Assembly (NCBI RefSeq): GCF_000321225.1
Contig: NW_004450480.1
Span: 2,738,176 to 2,802,175 of the forward strand
Direction: 5' to 3'
DNA from: Odobenus rosmarus divergens
Taxonomy: Eukaryota > Chordata > Mammalia > Carnivora > Odobenidae
Length of the DNA: 64,000 bases
A program made the translations under genes and the position numbers. This document shows, piece after piece, positions 12,555 to 22,934 of this stretch (positions within the stretch are counted from its first letter, which is position 1; every line of letters starts with the position of its first letter). The notes under the pieces are model-generated. The model was not told where the DNA came from. It searched no databases and saw nothing but the letters and a program-made list of their open reading frames with translations.

Positions 12555-12745
12555 TAAACCCCAAGCAGGGCCAGCTTCACGGGTGTGTGACAAATGCAGC
12601 CACACAGGGCCCCGTGCACGGGAAGGGGGGGGGGCTGAACTCGGTTTAATGCTCTATCACCCTCCCAAAAACTCTTAGTATTTAACAAGGAACCCCACAT
12701 TTCAATTTTGTACTGGGCCCCAACAAATCGTACAGCTGGTCCACC
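12555..12745. repeat. Old interspersed repeat, family not assigned
   Basis: 'cagccacacagggccccgtg', 'ggtttaatgctctatcaccc', 'ttttgtactgggccccaac' recall a widespread mammalian medium-reiterated repeat, but I cannot name it with certainty. Confidence 0.35.
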
Positions 12746-12749
12746 CCCA

Positions 12750-13875
12750 CTTTTTTGTTTGTTCTTTGAATTTGCAAAAGTCTCATAAGACAGAGTTTAC
12801 TCTGAATTTTTTTTTTATAGTTAACTTGTTTCATGGGCTATTTACACTGTATGTGACCTCCTGGCTGGGATGTCCTAGATTCTCAAAAATTGATATTTAA
12901 TGCACAGTTCAAGCATTTCTTCATGTCACGCCCAATACATGATCCAACCTGCAAGGCAAAATATGCTCAGTATGATTGTCAGAACCCATGGAAAAGACAC
13001 AGATGTCACTACGGGGTTTAATGGAGGGATGACGGAACAGGATACATTCTGACCTCTAGGGGTTGTAAAACTCTAAACCACTCAGCTAAAACTCAGTTCC
13101 TGATCCTTGACCTAGCCTCTTTTATCCACGATAAAACGTACTCCTCCCAAACATACAGACACACAACAGTATATAAGCACCCAGGTGTAACACATGTATC
13201 CAAAGAAAAACCTTGTGACTCCTTGGTCCCATGCATGTTACAAACATCAGAGAGGCAATGTGGTCCTTATGGTGCTATCCTCAAAAAGGGTTTTTTTGTT
13301 GTTGTTGTTGTTTTTTTGCAGGGGAAGAAAATAGACATGCATATACTTGAAGAGCAAGTAGTTACTAACAATTGTATAGAGACTATGATACAGAAAAAAT
13401 GCTCTTGATACAGAGAATAAATGCATGTAAATAAACATACAAACTATTATCTGTAATTTTGGTTTTTAAAATATAGACATATAGGAACATATGCTTAGAT
13501 ATATGCAATCACATATACATAAATGTGTCAATATAGATATGGATGGTATCGCAGGTAGCAAGGCTGGATTTGATCTTAGTGGCTACCTCACTCGGGAAGG
13601 GTCAGTTCCCCTCTCTGAACCAGAGCCTACTGATGGACAAGGGGTGGCCTGGATCAGGTCATCACCGAGGACTCTATAGTTCTCACAGGATCCCACTCTG
13701 GGGATCAGGGCAGCCAAAAAAGTTCCCACACTAATAGCCCATCTCAAAAGCAAATCGGCCCCTGCCTACTTCATTGTTCTCACAAGAAACGTTAATGTTC
13801 ATTTGGCATGGGTAAAGTGGACAAACGACTGTATATATATTTTAAGATATGTATATGGATATCTTAAAACCCAGG
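12750..13875. other. No gene seen
   Basis: AT-rich unique DNA with a GTT microsatellite around 13,296-13,312. Nothing coding. Confidence 0.45.
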
Positions 13876-13879
13876 AATT

Positions 13880-14830
13880 TTTTTTAAGACATACTTTTTT
13901 AGCACATTTTACAGTGTAGAGGGAAATTAAAGGGAAGGTACAGAGATTTCCCATTTCCCCTGGCCCCACTCACACCCAGCCTCTCCCATTATCAACATCC
14001 CATACCGGAGTGGTACAGCCTTTACTACTGACGAATCTGCAATATGACACGGCATGATCCCCCACAGCCCACAGTTTACATTACAACATTATAGCTGACT
14101 CCTGGTGCTGTACGTTCTAGAAGTTTGGACAAATGTATCATGACATGCATCCACCATCATAGTAACAAACAGAATATTTTCACTACCCTACCAATCCCCC
14201 GTGCTCTATTTATCCCTCTCTCCCCAACCCCTGCCAATCACTGATATATTTCCTGTCTCCACAGTTTCACCTTTTGCAGAATGCCATATAGTTTGAGTCT
14301 TACGGTAAGTAGCCTCTTCAGATTGGCTTCTTTCACACCATGATATGCCCTTAAAATTCCTCCATGTCTTTTCATGCCTTGATAGCTCATTTCTTTTTTT
14401 TTTTTTCTTAAGTAATCTCTACGTCCAATGGAGGAGGGGGGTACTCAAACGCACAATCCCAAGATCAAGAGTCACAGACTCCACCGACTGAGGCAGCCCA
14501 GGCATCCTCATTTCTTCTTAGTGCTGAATATTCCATTGTCTAGATGTACCATGGTTCTTATTTATCCATTCACATACTGAAGGACATCTAGGTTGCTTCC
14601 TAGTTCCGGCGATCATGAATAAAGCGGCTAGAAACATTTGTGTGCAGGTTTTTATTGGACATAAGTTTTCAACTCCTTTGGGTAAATACCAAGTAGGGCA
14701 ATTGCTGGATCATACGGAAAGAGTATGTTCAGTTTTATAAGAAACCACCAAACCATCTTCCAAAGTGGCTATGACAATTATGCATTCCCACCAGCAATGT
14801 ATTAAGACTTTAGTATTTTTTTTTTAAACA
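13880..14830 (-). mobile_element. L1ME-type LINE 3' end, minus strand
   Basis: A near-continuous reverse-strand match to a primate/carnivore-shared L1 3' region: 'tgacatgcatccaccatcat', 'tgcagaatgccatatagttt', 'gcatgccttgatagctcatt'-like, 'taccatggttcttatttatc', 'cattcccaccagcaatgtat'. It is split by a minus-strand Can-SINE. No coding potential remains. Confidence 0.85.
14396..14506 (-). mobile_element. Can-SINE (short, old) inside L1
   Basis: Begins with a T-run (reverse A-tail) and ends 'ccgactgaggcagcccaggc'. It is flanked by an exact 10-bp target-site duplication, 'ctcatttctt', at 14,386-14,395 and 14,507-14,516, so the boundaries are well fixed. It is the last Can-SINE before the 31 kb SINE-free stretch. 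Confidence 0.9.
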
Positions 14831-14834
14831 GTAT

Positions 14835-16725
14835 TTCTGAGGTATTCATCGTAAGATTCTCCCCGATGTGAGAACTAAGGATCTTTTAGGGGGCACAATG
14901 GAAATTCAAGGGAAAGGTTCCATCCTCATTAAATCTCTTCTCAGCCTCCTCAAAAGCGGTGCGTGGTCAGGCTCCTTGGGATTTTCCCATTCTGAAAAAG
15001 AAGCTGTTTGGTGAGCCAGGCTCTGTGACCACCCATGATCTGAATTACGCACAGGTGTTCAAAAATACAGAGGGATCCAGCATAATTAAGAGCATTAAGC
15101 AATCATCTCAGCCCAAGGAGGCAGTTCTGAAGAAAAGAAGAACAGAGTTTGGGCACCACTTTGGGAAATAAATTCCACAGCCTTTCACCAAGTTGAAATC
15201 TTGGCTTTGGACACACATAAAAATGAGCCTGGCCTGATCTGAGCTCCCAGTGGACATCTGCCAGATCACAAAAGTTGACCCAATTGGCCTGCCTCACCAC
15301 AGAGAAGGCCACTGCTGGAAGAGCAGATGGTCTTGCCGGTAAGAGCCAACATGGACGGACAGGATGGCAGACAGGAAAATGGCAGAACACAGTCAGTCGG
15401 CGCAAGCCAGGGTGGGAGTCTGCTTTCAAGAGAATCATTTTGTCAACGCGTTTTTAAAAAATAACATCACAGCGGCCTTTGATCTGATTTCCTGCTTTTA
15501 CTGACTTCAATCACTCTCTCTTTATGTCCTATAAACCACAGCTAATTATTCCTTGATTTTCTCTCCCGTCACTTGGTACTGTTGTATGGTAGTAAACACC
15601 TGCTGAACTCTGTCCAGCAAGGCATGTCTTTGAGAGAGAACTGCTTTAGAAACCCCTTTGCAACAAAGACGACAGTGGCAATGTTTTTCCACAAGGTTTT
15701 AGGGACCCAGAAAAAGATGCTCAGTTACAAGTATTACTTCTCTTTAAATAAACCATCACCAAGTACAACTTTGTTATGAGAAACTCAATTTTTTTTTTAA
15801 ATTAAAGCCATTGTTTAATGGTAACACGGACTCTAACGGTCTCTGTTTAACACACCGGTCTGCTAAAAAGAGCGTTGTCCAAACATTCCCCCTTTGTTAT
15901 ATTTTTCCTCCATTCTTCGGGGAAACACTATCTACCTTTAGACTCATTTTGTTTAACATCTCTAGTCATTTATGCTATTTATTGAGTATCTGATATTCCT
16001 AATAAAACGTCAGTACAAATATCCAAGTTGTCTAGGAGGAAAGAAAAACTTTTTCCAACCTTCCCTGGCCAGTCAAGGTAAACATTTCTATGACCCAGGT
16101 CAGTTAGCCACATGGACACAAACGCCTTCTATCTTTCCCCTGAAATTACAAAAGATTATCATTTTACTCAGCAATAAGCCTGACTAAATCAAAACTCTGT
16201 ACACCAGAATTAAATATGTTCTATCTACTCAAAATGAACAGTGTATTATTTATCACTAATATTTAATGACAAAAAAACTGATAACTCTCTCTGCCTATAC
16301 CACTGATTTCATCTAGTCGCGCATCATCGATTCCTTTGGTCATTAGCATAATCACAGAGCATCAACTCCGGCTTATGCAGCAAGTTTGATAACAGAGCTG
16401 AAAGTAGACACACACTATTTTAAAAACATGTTCCGATTTTCATCTGAGTATATCTTTATTTATATGGCTTTCTTACCATAAAGATGCCAGTCCTTTAAAA
16501 TATGCAGAAATCACTTTCTACACTGAAGAACAAGGTGCTATATCATAACAAGGATACAGAAGTATAAAGCGCCTGTTAATTAAACATCGCTTTTTAACTT
16601 GCTACCCTGCATATGTAACTGCTAAGTTCTAAGCCAAGTCTTTAAATAAGAATGAGAAAATGGCTAGGCTCCTTCAGATGAATGCCTAGCCTGTTTTTTT
16701 TTTTCCTTAAATGTAAGAGATCAAC
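14835..16725. other. Unique AT-rich DNA, no gene seen
   Basis: No repeats I can name and no coding exon. 15,950-16,700 is AT-rich with homeodomain-type words. The 111-residue minus frame at 15,103-15,438 shows no family resemblance. Confidence 0.4.
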
Positions 16726-16730
16726 CACTT

Positions 16731-16731
16731 G

Positions 16732-16760
<29 letters not shown>
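16731..16760. repeat. (TA)n microsatellite
   Basis: About 14 uninterrupted TA units followed by T-rich sequence. Likely polymorphic in length. Confidence 0.95.
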
Positions 16761-16762
<2 letters not shown>

Positions 16763-16984
16763 AATCAAGTTCCCTGGTAAATGTTTGATTTTAAAGTCCT
16801 CCCTTCCCCCCTCCCCCACCCCCCCCAAAAAAAATGGCAAATGAACAAATTATGAAATTCGAGTCAGGACTGATAGTTTCACATTAATCCTCAATTTTCA
16901 ATGTATAATATTGCAGAATGCAGCTGGTTTCAAATGTAAAGAACTAGTCTCAAATATTCTTCAGCACTTCAAAAGGTTCAAGTG

Positions 16985-17335
16985 GGAAAATGAATCAACT
17001 ACAGCTACATGTACCCACATGGATGAATTTTACGAACTCTACCAAACAACAACAACAAAAAAGGCAAGTTACTAAAGATTGCATACAGTAGTATACCATC
17101 AATGTGAACCTGAAGATGCACAAGAAAAGCCTGTATTTTGGGGAATACATGCATATGTATTAAAAGCATAAAGAAATCCAGGGGATGAAAAACAGCCAGC
17201 TGAGAGCAGAGGTCACCTTCAGGGGACAGGGACAGAGGTAAGATGCGGGGCGATATGCCAAGGGCCTCTTCAACCTGGATCAGAAATGTGTCCTCTCTGA
17301 AGTTGAGCTGCAGGTCTGTGGGTGCTCACCGAATT
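16985..17335 (+). mobile_element. L1M-type LINE 3' fragment
   Basis: 'acatggatgaattttacgaa', 'gcatacagtagtataccatc', 'cacctt...gggacaggga' order matches old L1M 3' UTRs. Strongly diverged. Confidence 0.5.
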
Positions 17336-17578
17336 ATTCTTTGAATTAAACCTTTTTGGTGTCGTACAGTCTTAATAGAACAGCTTTGTAAGTATCCACC
17401 AGATTTCTCTCATCAGAAGTTATTCTCAACTCAAAGATCAAAGTGCTTGAGGCCAAGACATCACATTTTATTCAACAATTGGGGCACTTGCTACAATACT
17501 AAGCACTACATCCCAATATAAAACCCATGTTCAGTGTTTTCAAAAGTGCTTTATTACTACCTTAAAGAATTCTTCTAC

Positions 17579-17656
17579 CTCAGTACTCTGCGACGGGAAA
17601 GTCATCTCTAAGGCAGAGATGATCTCTCTAGTTCGTAAAAGGGACTGTCCTGCTTC
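17579..17656 (-). CDS. Possible 78-nt internal coding exon, product unknown
   Basis: On the minus strand a good acceptor ('tatgtttctgttag') precedes 78 bases ending in GAG followed by a usable donor (GTAGAAG). Only one frame is open across it, in phase 0 at both ends, giving 26 residues beginning EAGQSLLRTREII. If the donor is ignored the same frame reads on to a stop after about 39 residues. I do not recognise the peptide. It lies in what would be intron DNA downstream of the minus-strand promoter at 25.8-28.5 kb, which is the right strand and side for an exon of that gene. Against it: one short exon found by eye in 25 kb is within reach of chance. Conservation or transcript evidence would settle it. 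Confidence 0.25.
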
Positions 17657-17659
17657 CTA

Positions 17660-19475
17660 ACAGAAACATACAAAAACAAACATAGAAATCAGATCTCTCT
17701 TTACGTGTTTTAATTTTTAGTTGAAATGAATATATGCACAGGAAGAATAAGCTAGAACCACACCTTGTGTATGATTTGGGGAAAAAAGGGTATAAGAGAA
17801 AGGTAAATTTTTGCCAGATGGGGAGTTTACGCCCCCCCATCCCATCACCATCCCCTGCCTGGCATATTTAAACCTTGCGCCATAAGGACAGCAAGACAAA
17901 AGGGAGAAGCACCCCCAGTCAGCGGCAAGGAAGATGGCTTGCTCCTACAAGTAGAGGAATTTGTTGTAAGCTTACCCAAGTTACGACTGCGCATTTACTG
18001 TCAACATGCATCCTACTGCAACAAAAGCCATTATTTAGAAAATAACATGAACACATTTAAGCAGTTGAACCCTCCCTAAACCCAGAGAAGGTATGCAAAA
18101 CAGCAGGTCTGCAACAACATGCCTGATGCAGGCCATAAAAGAAAACCCGAAACTGAACAATTTTCTATTTTAATAGACTAGCTTCTCCAAAATTATTTAC
18201 AGTTGCACGTAACAGATGCCCCACCCCCACCTTTTCAAGGTCCAGCCAGCTTCTTTCCAAGCAATTAAATGCAGCAAACTTTCTATTAGAAAATTTCTAT
18301 AATACATCACTAAAAAGGGTCTGTCACTGATTCCCTAATGATAAATCAGTTAATTACTTAACCTTTCTTAAGGAAATGATTAACATCCTCTCGACAAACA
18401 AGGAGGGGTGATCTAACATCACGCTGTAGATTTCATCAAGCAGGGACAGCGGTAATACTATGCGTTCTCTTCCACGGCACCTTCTATTTTTTTAATCAGT
18501 TCCATTTATCTTTTATGGAAACCCTTTACTCAAGGGTAGAGACAGCTAGTTTTAAAACTTGACCCATCAACGATTTTTTTAAAAAGTACTTCAGGGTCCA
18601 AACAGCAATAAAAGAACTCTGTATTACAGGAATATTCCAAATGCCACCTGAACCCAGAGCCAAAGCAACTGTAAAGTTCTAAACATAAATAATTGCCAAC
18701 TTTTTGGTATCTATTAAAATCAAACCACACCCAAAGTCAAATGGAATTTTTTTTTTTTTAAATTTAGGTGAGGGCATTTTAGATAAACACTTTACTGGGT
18801 AACTTCAAAAGGCACCATTACTAATACAGACCAAAAAAATTTCTGTACAACTTTTATTTAAATAACACTTTTGATCTTAGTGGTTAGATCTTTAGCTGAA
18901 GCCCTGAATACTTAAACAAGCCTTCTTAGCATTTTATCTTCCTTTATCTCCTAATCTTGTAGGATGCATTCTTCTTAGAATTCTGCTTTATTTGTGTGGC
19001 ATCGTTGCCTAAGCTATTTCCATCAATATCCCTGCAGACCCCATCACATGCAATGGTAAGGAATGTCCCAAGATGCCTAGGGAAATCGAACTACTTGTGC
19101 CAGCAGGGTTACTCTAATGAGTCAACAGTTCAGATTTTAAAATTAAGATGAAATACTCAGAAGAAAAAAAAATTCAGAAAAGCCATTTGACACTAATTGG
19201 TAGCTACAACATGACAACGCCCACTGGAAACATGGATGCAAAAAGGGCATAAAGTGAAAGGAAACGTCTGGTACTTGGTGAAAGCTATTGATGTTCCAGG
19301 TTGTTCCTACCACTCTGTGGAACTGTGACGCTCGGGTTCTGCCTCTATTTCTCTATGTATCTATGTTTCTTTTGGTGCCTGACTCAAAAGGGAGCCTGTG
19401 AGCCTCTTCGATTTCATGAGGTCCAAAGAGTGAAGTCAAACCCTTCGGAAGAGCTGTAGGCTTTCGTCCAACTCT
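17660..19475. other. Unique non-coding DNA, old-repeat poor
   Basis: AT-rich with several stretches (for example 18,170-18,420) that look like conserved non-coding sequence: balanced, non-repetitive, homeobox-type words such as 'gataaatcagttaattac'. No exon recognised. Confidence 0.35.
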
Positions 19476-19479
19476 GACA

Positions 19480-19910
19480 ATTGTGGGGTCCAGTTCTGCC
19501 ACTTTGGTGGGAATGAGGATCATGTGGGGAGCTTTTTCAAAACCAAAATGCTGGCCCCACCCCAGATATGGCACATCCAGGAGCAGCGCTACTACGTCTG
19601 TGTCAGGAACCAGAGCTCCGCTATGATTCCAATACTCGTACATACTTAGAAAACCACCGATTTTGATTCTTAATGGAAAACCGAACTTATTAAAAATAAT
19701 ACAGGCCTCAAGATAAAACAAAAAAATTCATCAGTAAAATCCAAAAGAAGATAAAGATTTCAGTTCCAGAATCTCTAGCAGTATAAATCACTTGGTCCAG
19801 AGTCCTCTGTTTAGCGTGCTTCAGAATTACCAGGGTAAGTTTGTTTAAAATGCATTCTCTCATCAGTCAGCAAAAATTCCAATGCAAGAATCTGTATTTT
19901 AATAAAACTC
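19480..19910. repeat. Possible MER5-type hAT remnants
   Basis: 'ttcaaaaccaaaatgctggccccaccccag' (19,529-19,558) and 'gcttcagaattaccaggg' (19,819) recall MER5A words. Very diverged, so family membership is tentative. Confidence 0.3.
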
Positions 19911-20254
19911 CCCGACACGTAGACAAACACACACAATGATCTGGAAGCAGGTGAGCCAAGTCCCCCTTTGAAACATGTTGAATTAGGACCAACTGCAACT
20001 TCCTTCCACTTCACACGGGAGCATCTGTGTTCCATCTCTGCGCTCACCTGTCCGCAGGAGAGGAGAATGCCAACACCTCTGATCAGGCATCACCAACTCT
20101 GGGCTCTGGGACAGGAGAAACACAGGCAAAACACATACCACATCCTCCCCCGCAAGAGCTGTGGTCAATGTCGGTAGAGCAATAAGAACATCTTAAAGAT
20201 GTTCTGAGTAATAACACAGCACCTGGGCCATTAGATCACTAAGCTCGAAGAACA

Positions 20255-20350
20255 TACCTTAAAATACTACCCCTAATTCACAGACAGGAAACCTGGAGCA
20301 AAGAAAAATCACATTATGACTCAAATGCAGAGCTGGAAGGGAGAAAAAAG
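20255..20350 (-). repeat. MIR SINE fragment
   Basis: 'ttcacagacaggaaacctgg' and 'caaatgcagagctgg' match the reverse MIR core. A short relic. Confidence 0.4.
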
Positions 20351-20940
20351 AAACCTCAGGAATTCAGTTTTTGAGCCTGATGCTAGAAATATTATTCAGC
20401 GTCCTAGTAAATAAAGCTATCACAGTATCAGCTAAAATGAAGTAATCTAGCAAAATGTAGATGTCCACGTGACTTACTACTGAGAAATAAATATGTATCC
20501 AAATATAAAAATCAGGAGAAAAACCTTTGTCCCATCCTAAGTAAATCTGTTCTATTTAATTTAAACAGGAACCTGATAATGTCATGCTTATGCCCATTTT
20601 TCCCCCTCAGCAAATTGTCCCATAACACACTAACCTCTGATATCTACAAACTGTTGAAATAAAACAGAATGACATGAATTGTCTAGTCAGTGATCCCTTC
20701 ATTTCAGCTGCTTGTCTGAATTAGCAGCAGTTGGAGGAAATATACCCATCAGAGTGCTCCTAAGGAGAGAGAACTAAATAGTACACAAAACACTTGAACA
20801 CAATTTTGTATGTATTCATGTTCCTTTTAAAAAAAAAAACTATTTTATTAAAAATGTGATTTGGAAAGAAAGTGCAATTAGCTTTGCACAGGCACTGCCG
20901 AGATGTTCCCGAACACACCAGACATATGTAAATATTTCGT

Positions 20941-21252
20941 GATATCAGTTCCATTTGAGTAGACCTGTCAAGATATTTACAGGGCTTGACAGTACTTCTG
21001 TCTTTAATTAAATTTTTGCCTAGATACTTTAATGTAATTTAAATAGATTATTAGTTGTCAGGATCTAATATAAATTTTGTTTACGATTTAGTTACTTTAA
21101 GTACTCAGATTGAAGAAACTAATTTAACCCCATGACTGAGCAGCTTTAAGCATCAAGAGAAGACCACGAAAAAGTCCCCACTGCCCTTTGCACTATCCCA
21201 GTAATCTTGAATTACAACTTAATTGCAAATATCAAGGCACTAAATTGAGCCC
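20941..21252 (+). repeat. Arm A of a diverged inverted duplication
   Basis: This segment reappears on the opposite strand at 22,606-22,920. Shared blocks, in the same order, include 'atatttacagggc', 'aatttaaatagatt', 'tataaattttgttta', 'agttactttaag', 'actgccctttgc' and 'tcaaggca'. By eye identity is roughly 75 percent with several small gaps. It matches no transposon I know. An old inverted copy of a conserved non-coding element, or a very old repeat family, are the two readings. Confidence 0.85.
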
Positions 21253-21254
21253 CC

Positions 21255-22605
21255 TCCCCCACATTTTTTAAACAACACAGCTGGTGGAGAGCCTTCAGGA
21301 AAAACCCATCTACACTTGCTCAGGTACCAGGGTCCTTCTCTTAGGCAGTTCTCTCTCCCAGGGGCTGCCTAGGTAGGAAATGTTTTTCTCACTTTAAATC
21401 CCGTAAAATAACTACCAAACAAACACCTGTTGTGCACAAGGCAGGACATATATTAAAAACTGCCATCAGGGGATTTCAAAAAGAAAAACAAGCCTTGCAG
21501 AGACATCCACAGCTAATTTGGTCAACAGATCTCATGACTGGGTACATGAGCACGAGGGAAAGGATACAGCTCCTGGCACAACTTTCTCCTGAATGGGAGC
21601 TGGCTTCTAAATACAACCCGAAAAATGCCTTAGCACAAACTGGCTGTAATTAATAAGAATAATTTATTAAAGAAACAAAGAACACTGTCTAATTGTCTCT
21701 CCCGACTGCCATGCACTTCATCCCACTGTACTTCCTCTTTCCAGAATACCAGCCTTGGAGCCATAATTGCAAGAACATTATCTATAGGATGAAAAACCAA
21801 AGCACTTCTTGAAATCAAACGTTCCTTACATTTATTTTTAGGTTGGCGACACAAGCCAAATATGCTTAATTTCCATTAACCACATCGTCACATGCACACT
21901 GAAATAAACTATGTATGTCCCGGGGGGCGGGGGGGGGGACAACTCTCATGCATAAGATACCCCATATTTGGCCAGGTTTTCCCCTGTTTCAGGAATTCGT
22001 CTCATCTCATGGCCTGCCGATATTCCAGCTTTTGGCACCTCTAACCTTAATTCATCTGAGTACCATGGAAGAGAAATATTTTTTAAAAATCGGTTTAAGA
22101 TGGCTCCTTGGACAGCACGCGTTATGGCAAAGTGGCCTAAAGACCAGTGTAAGTAGTCATGAGAAAAATCATTTAGGAAATACACGGGCCCAAATGCAAA
22201 CTTACTTGGCTTGCTGGCTTGATTCACAAATTCAGTGTTTGATCACCTGGTGGGATTACTACCATCAACTGAAGGCAAAAAAAAAATCCCCTGCAAATAG
22301 TAAAAGTATATGTTGGCTCATGTCTATTCAGCAGATGCCTCTCATAAGGTTATTTTCTTTAGAAAACAAACCTCTACTTGCTTGAGACCTTTATACACTC
22401 TAGGTCCAAAAAACATAGGAAAAAAAAAAGCTGGTTTAGCAAAAATGGCATTTACTATGACTGAATTCTATAAAAGGAGCAGGACACCTAACAGGGTAAG
22501 AAAGGAAAAGAAAGAGCCCTTAGCAAAAACATTTTTTTGAAAAACAAAAATACCACCTGTGCAAATCTAGTAATGCTCTCAAAACCCTTTCTCAGCCCCA
22601 CAGAA
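21255..22605. promoter_or_regulatory. Spacer of the inverted duplication; candidate conserved non-coding element
   Basis: 1.35 kb between the two arms. 21,650-21,860 and 21,960-22,270 are non-repetitive, have mixed composition and unusually few stops: open frames of 156 (plus, 21,915-22,385) and 93 residues (minus, 21,946-22,227) overlap. Frames open on both strands with no recognisable domain argue against a protein and fit constrained regulatory DNA. A G-run lies at 21,922-21,938. The regulatory role is inferred only from position and look. Confidence 0.3.
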
Positions 22606-22920
22606 ACAGCTCATGCTCAATGCCTTGAAGTTGCAATTAAATTGTAGTAATTTAAGATTATCAGGAGAGCAAAGGGCAGTGGGAGCTCTTTGGAGGGCTT
22701 CCCTCCCCTCTTAATGCTCTTCAGTCAGGGGTTAAATGAGTTTCTTTAATGTAAGTACCTTAAAGTAACTGAATCATAAACAAAATTTATACTATTTTCT
22801 GACAGCCTGCAATCTATTTAAATTTTATTAACGTGTGCCTAAAATTATTTTTAAAAGACAGAACTCCTGCAATGCCCTGTAAATATTCTTGGCATACTCA
22901 CTGAAATGTAATCGGTATGA
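22606..22920 (-). repeat. Arm B of the inverted duplication
   Basis: Minus-strand partner of 20,941-21,252. Similarity fades beyond about 22,930 on the outer side and about 22,600 on the inner side. A transcript crossing both arms could fold into an imperfect 300-bp stem. Confidence 0.85.
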
Positions 22921-22934
22921 TAACAACGAACATT

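Noticed and set aside
19353..19721. 122-residue minus-strand frame
   Set aside because: No recognisable family; part of it resembles MER5-type repeat words, and no splice or promoter signal supports it.
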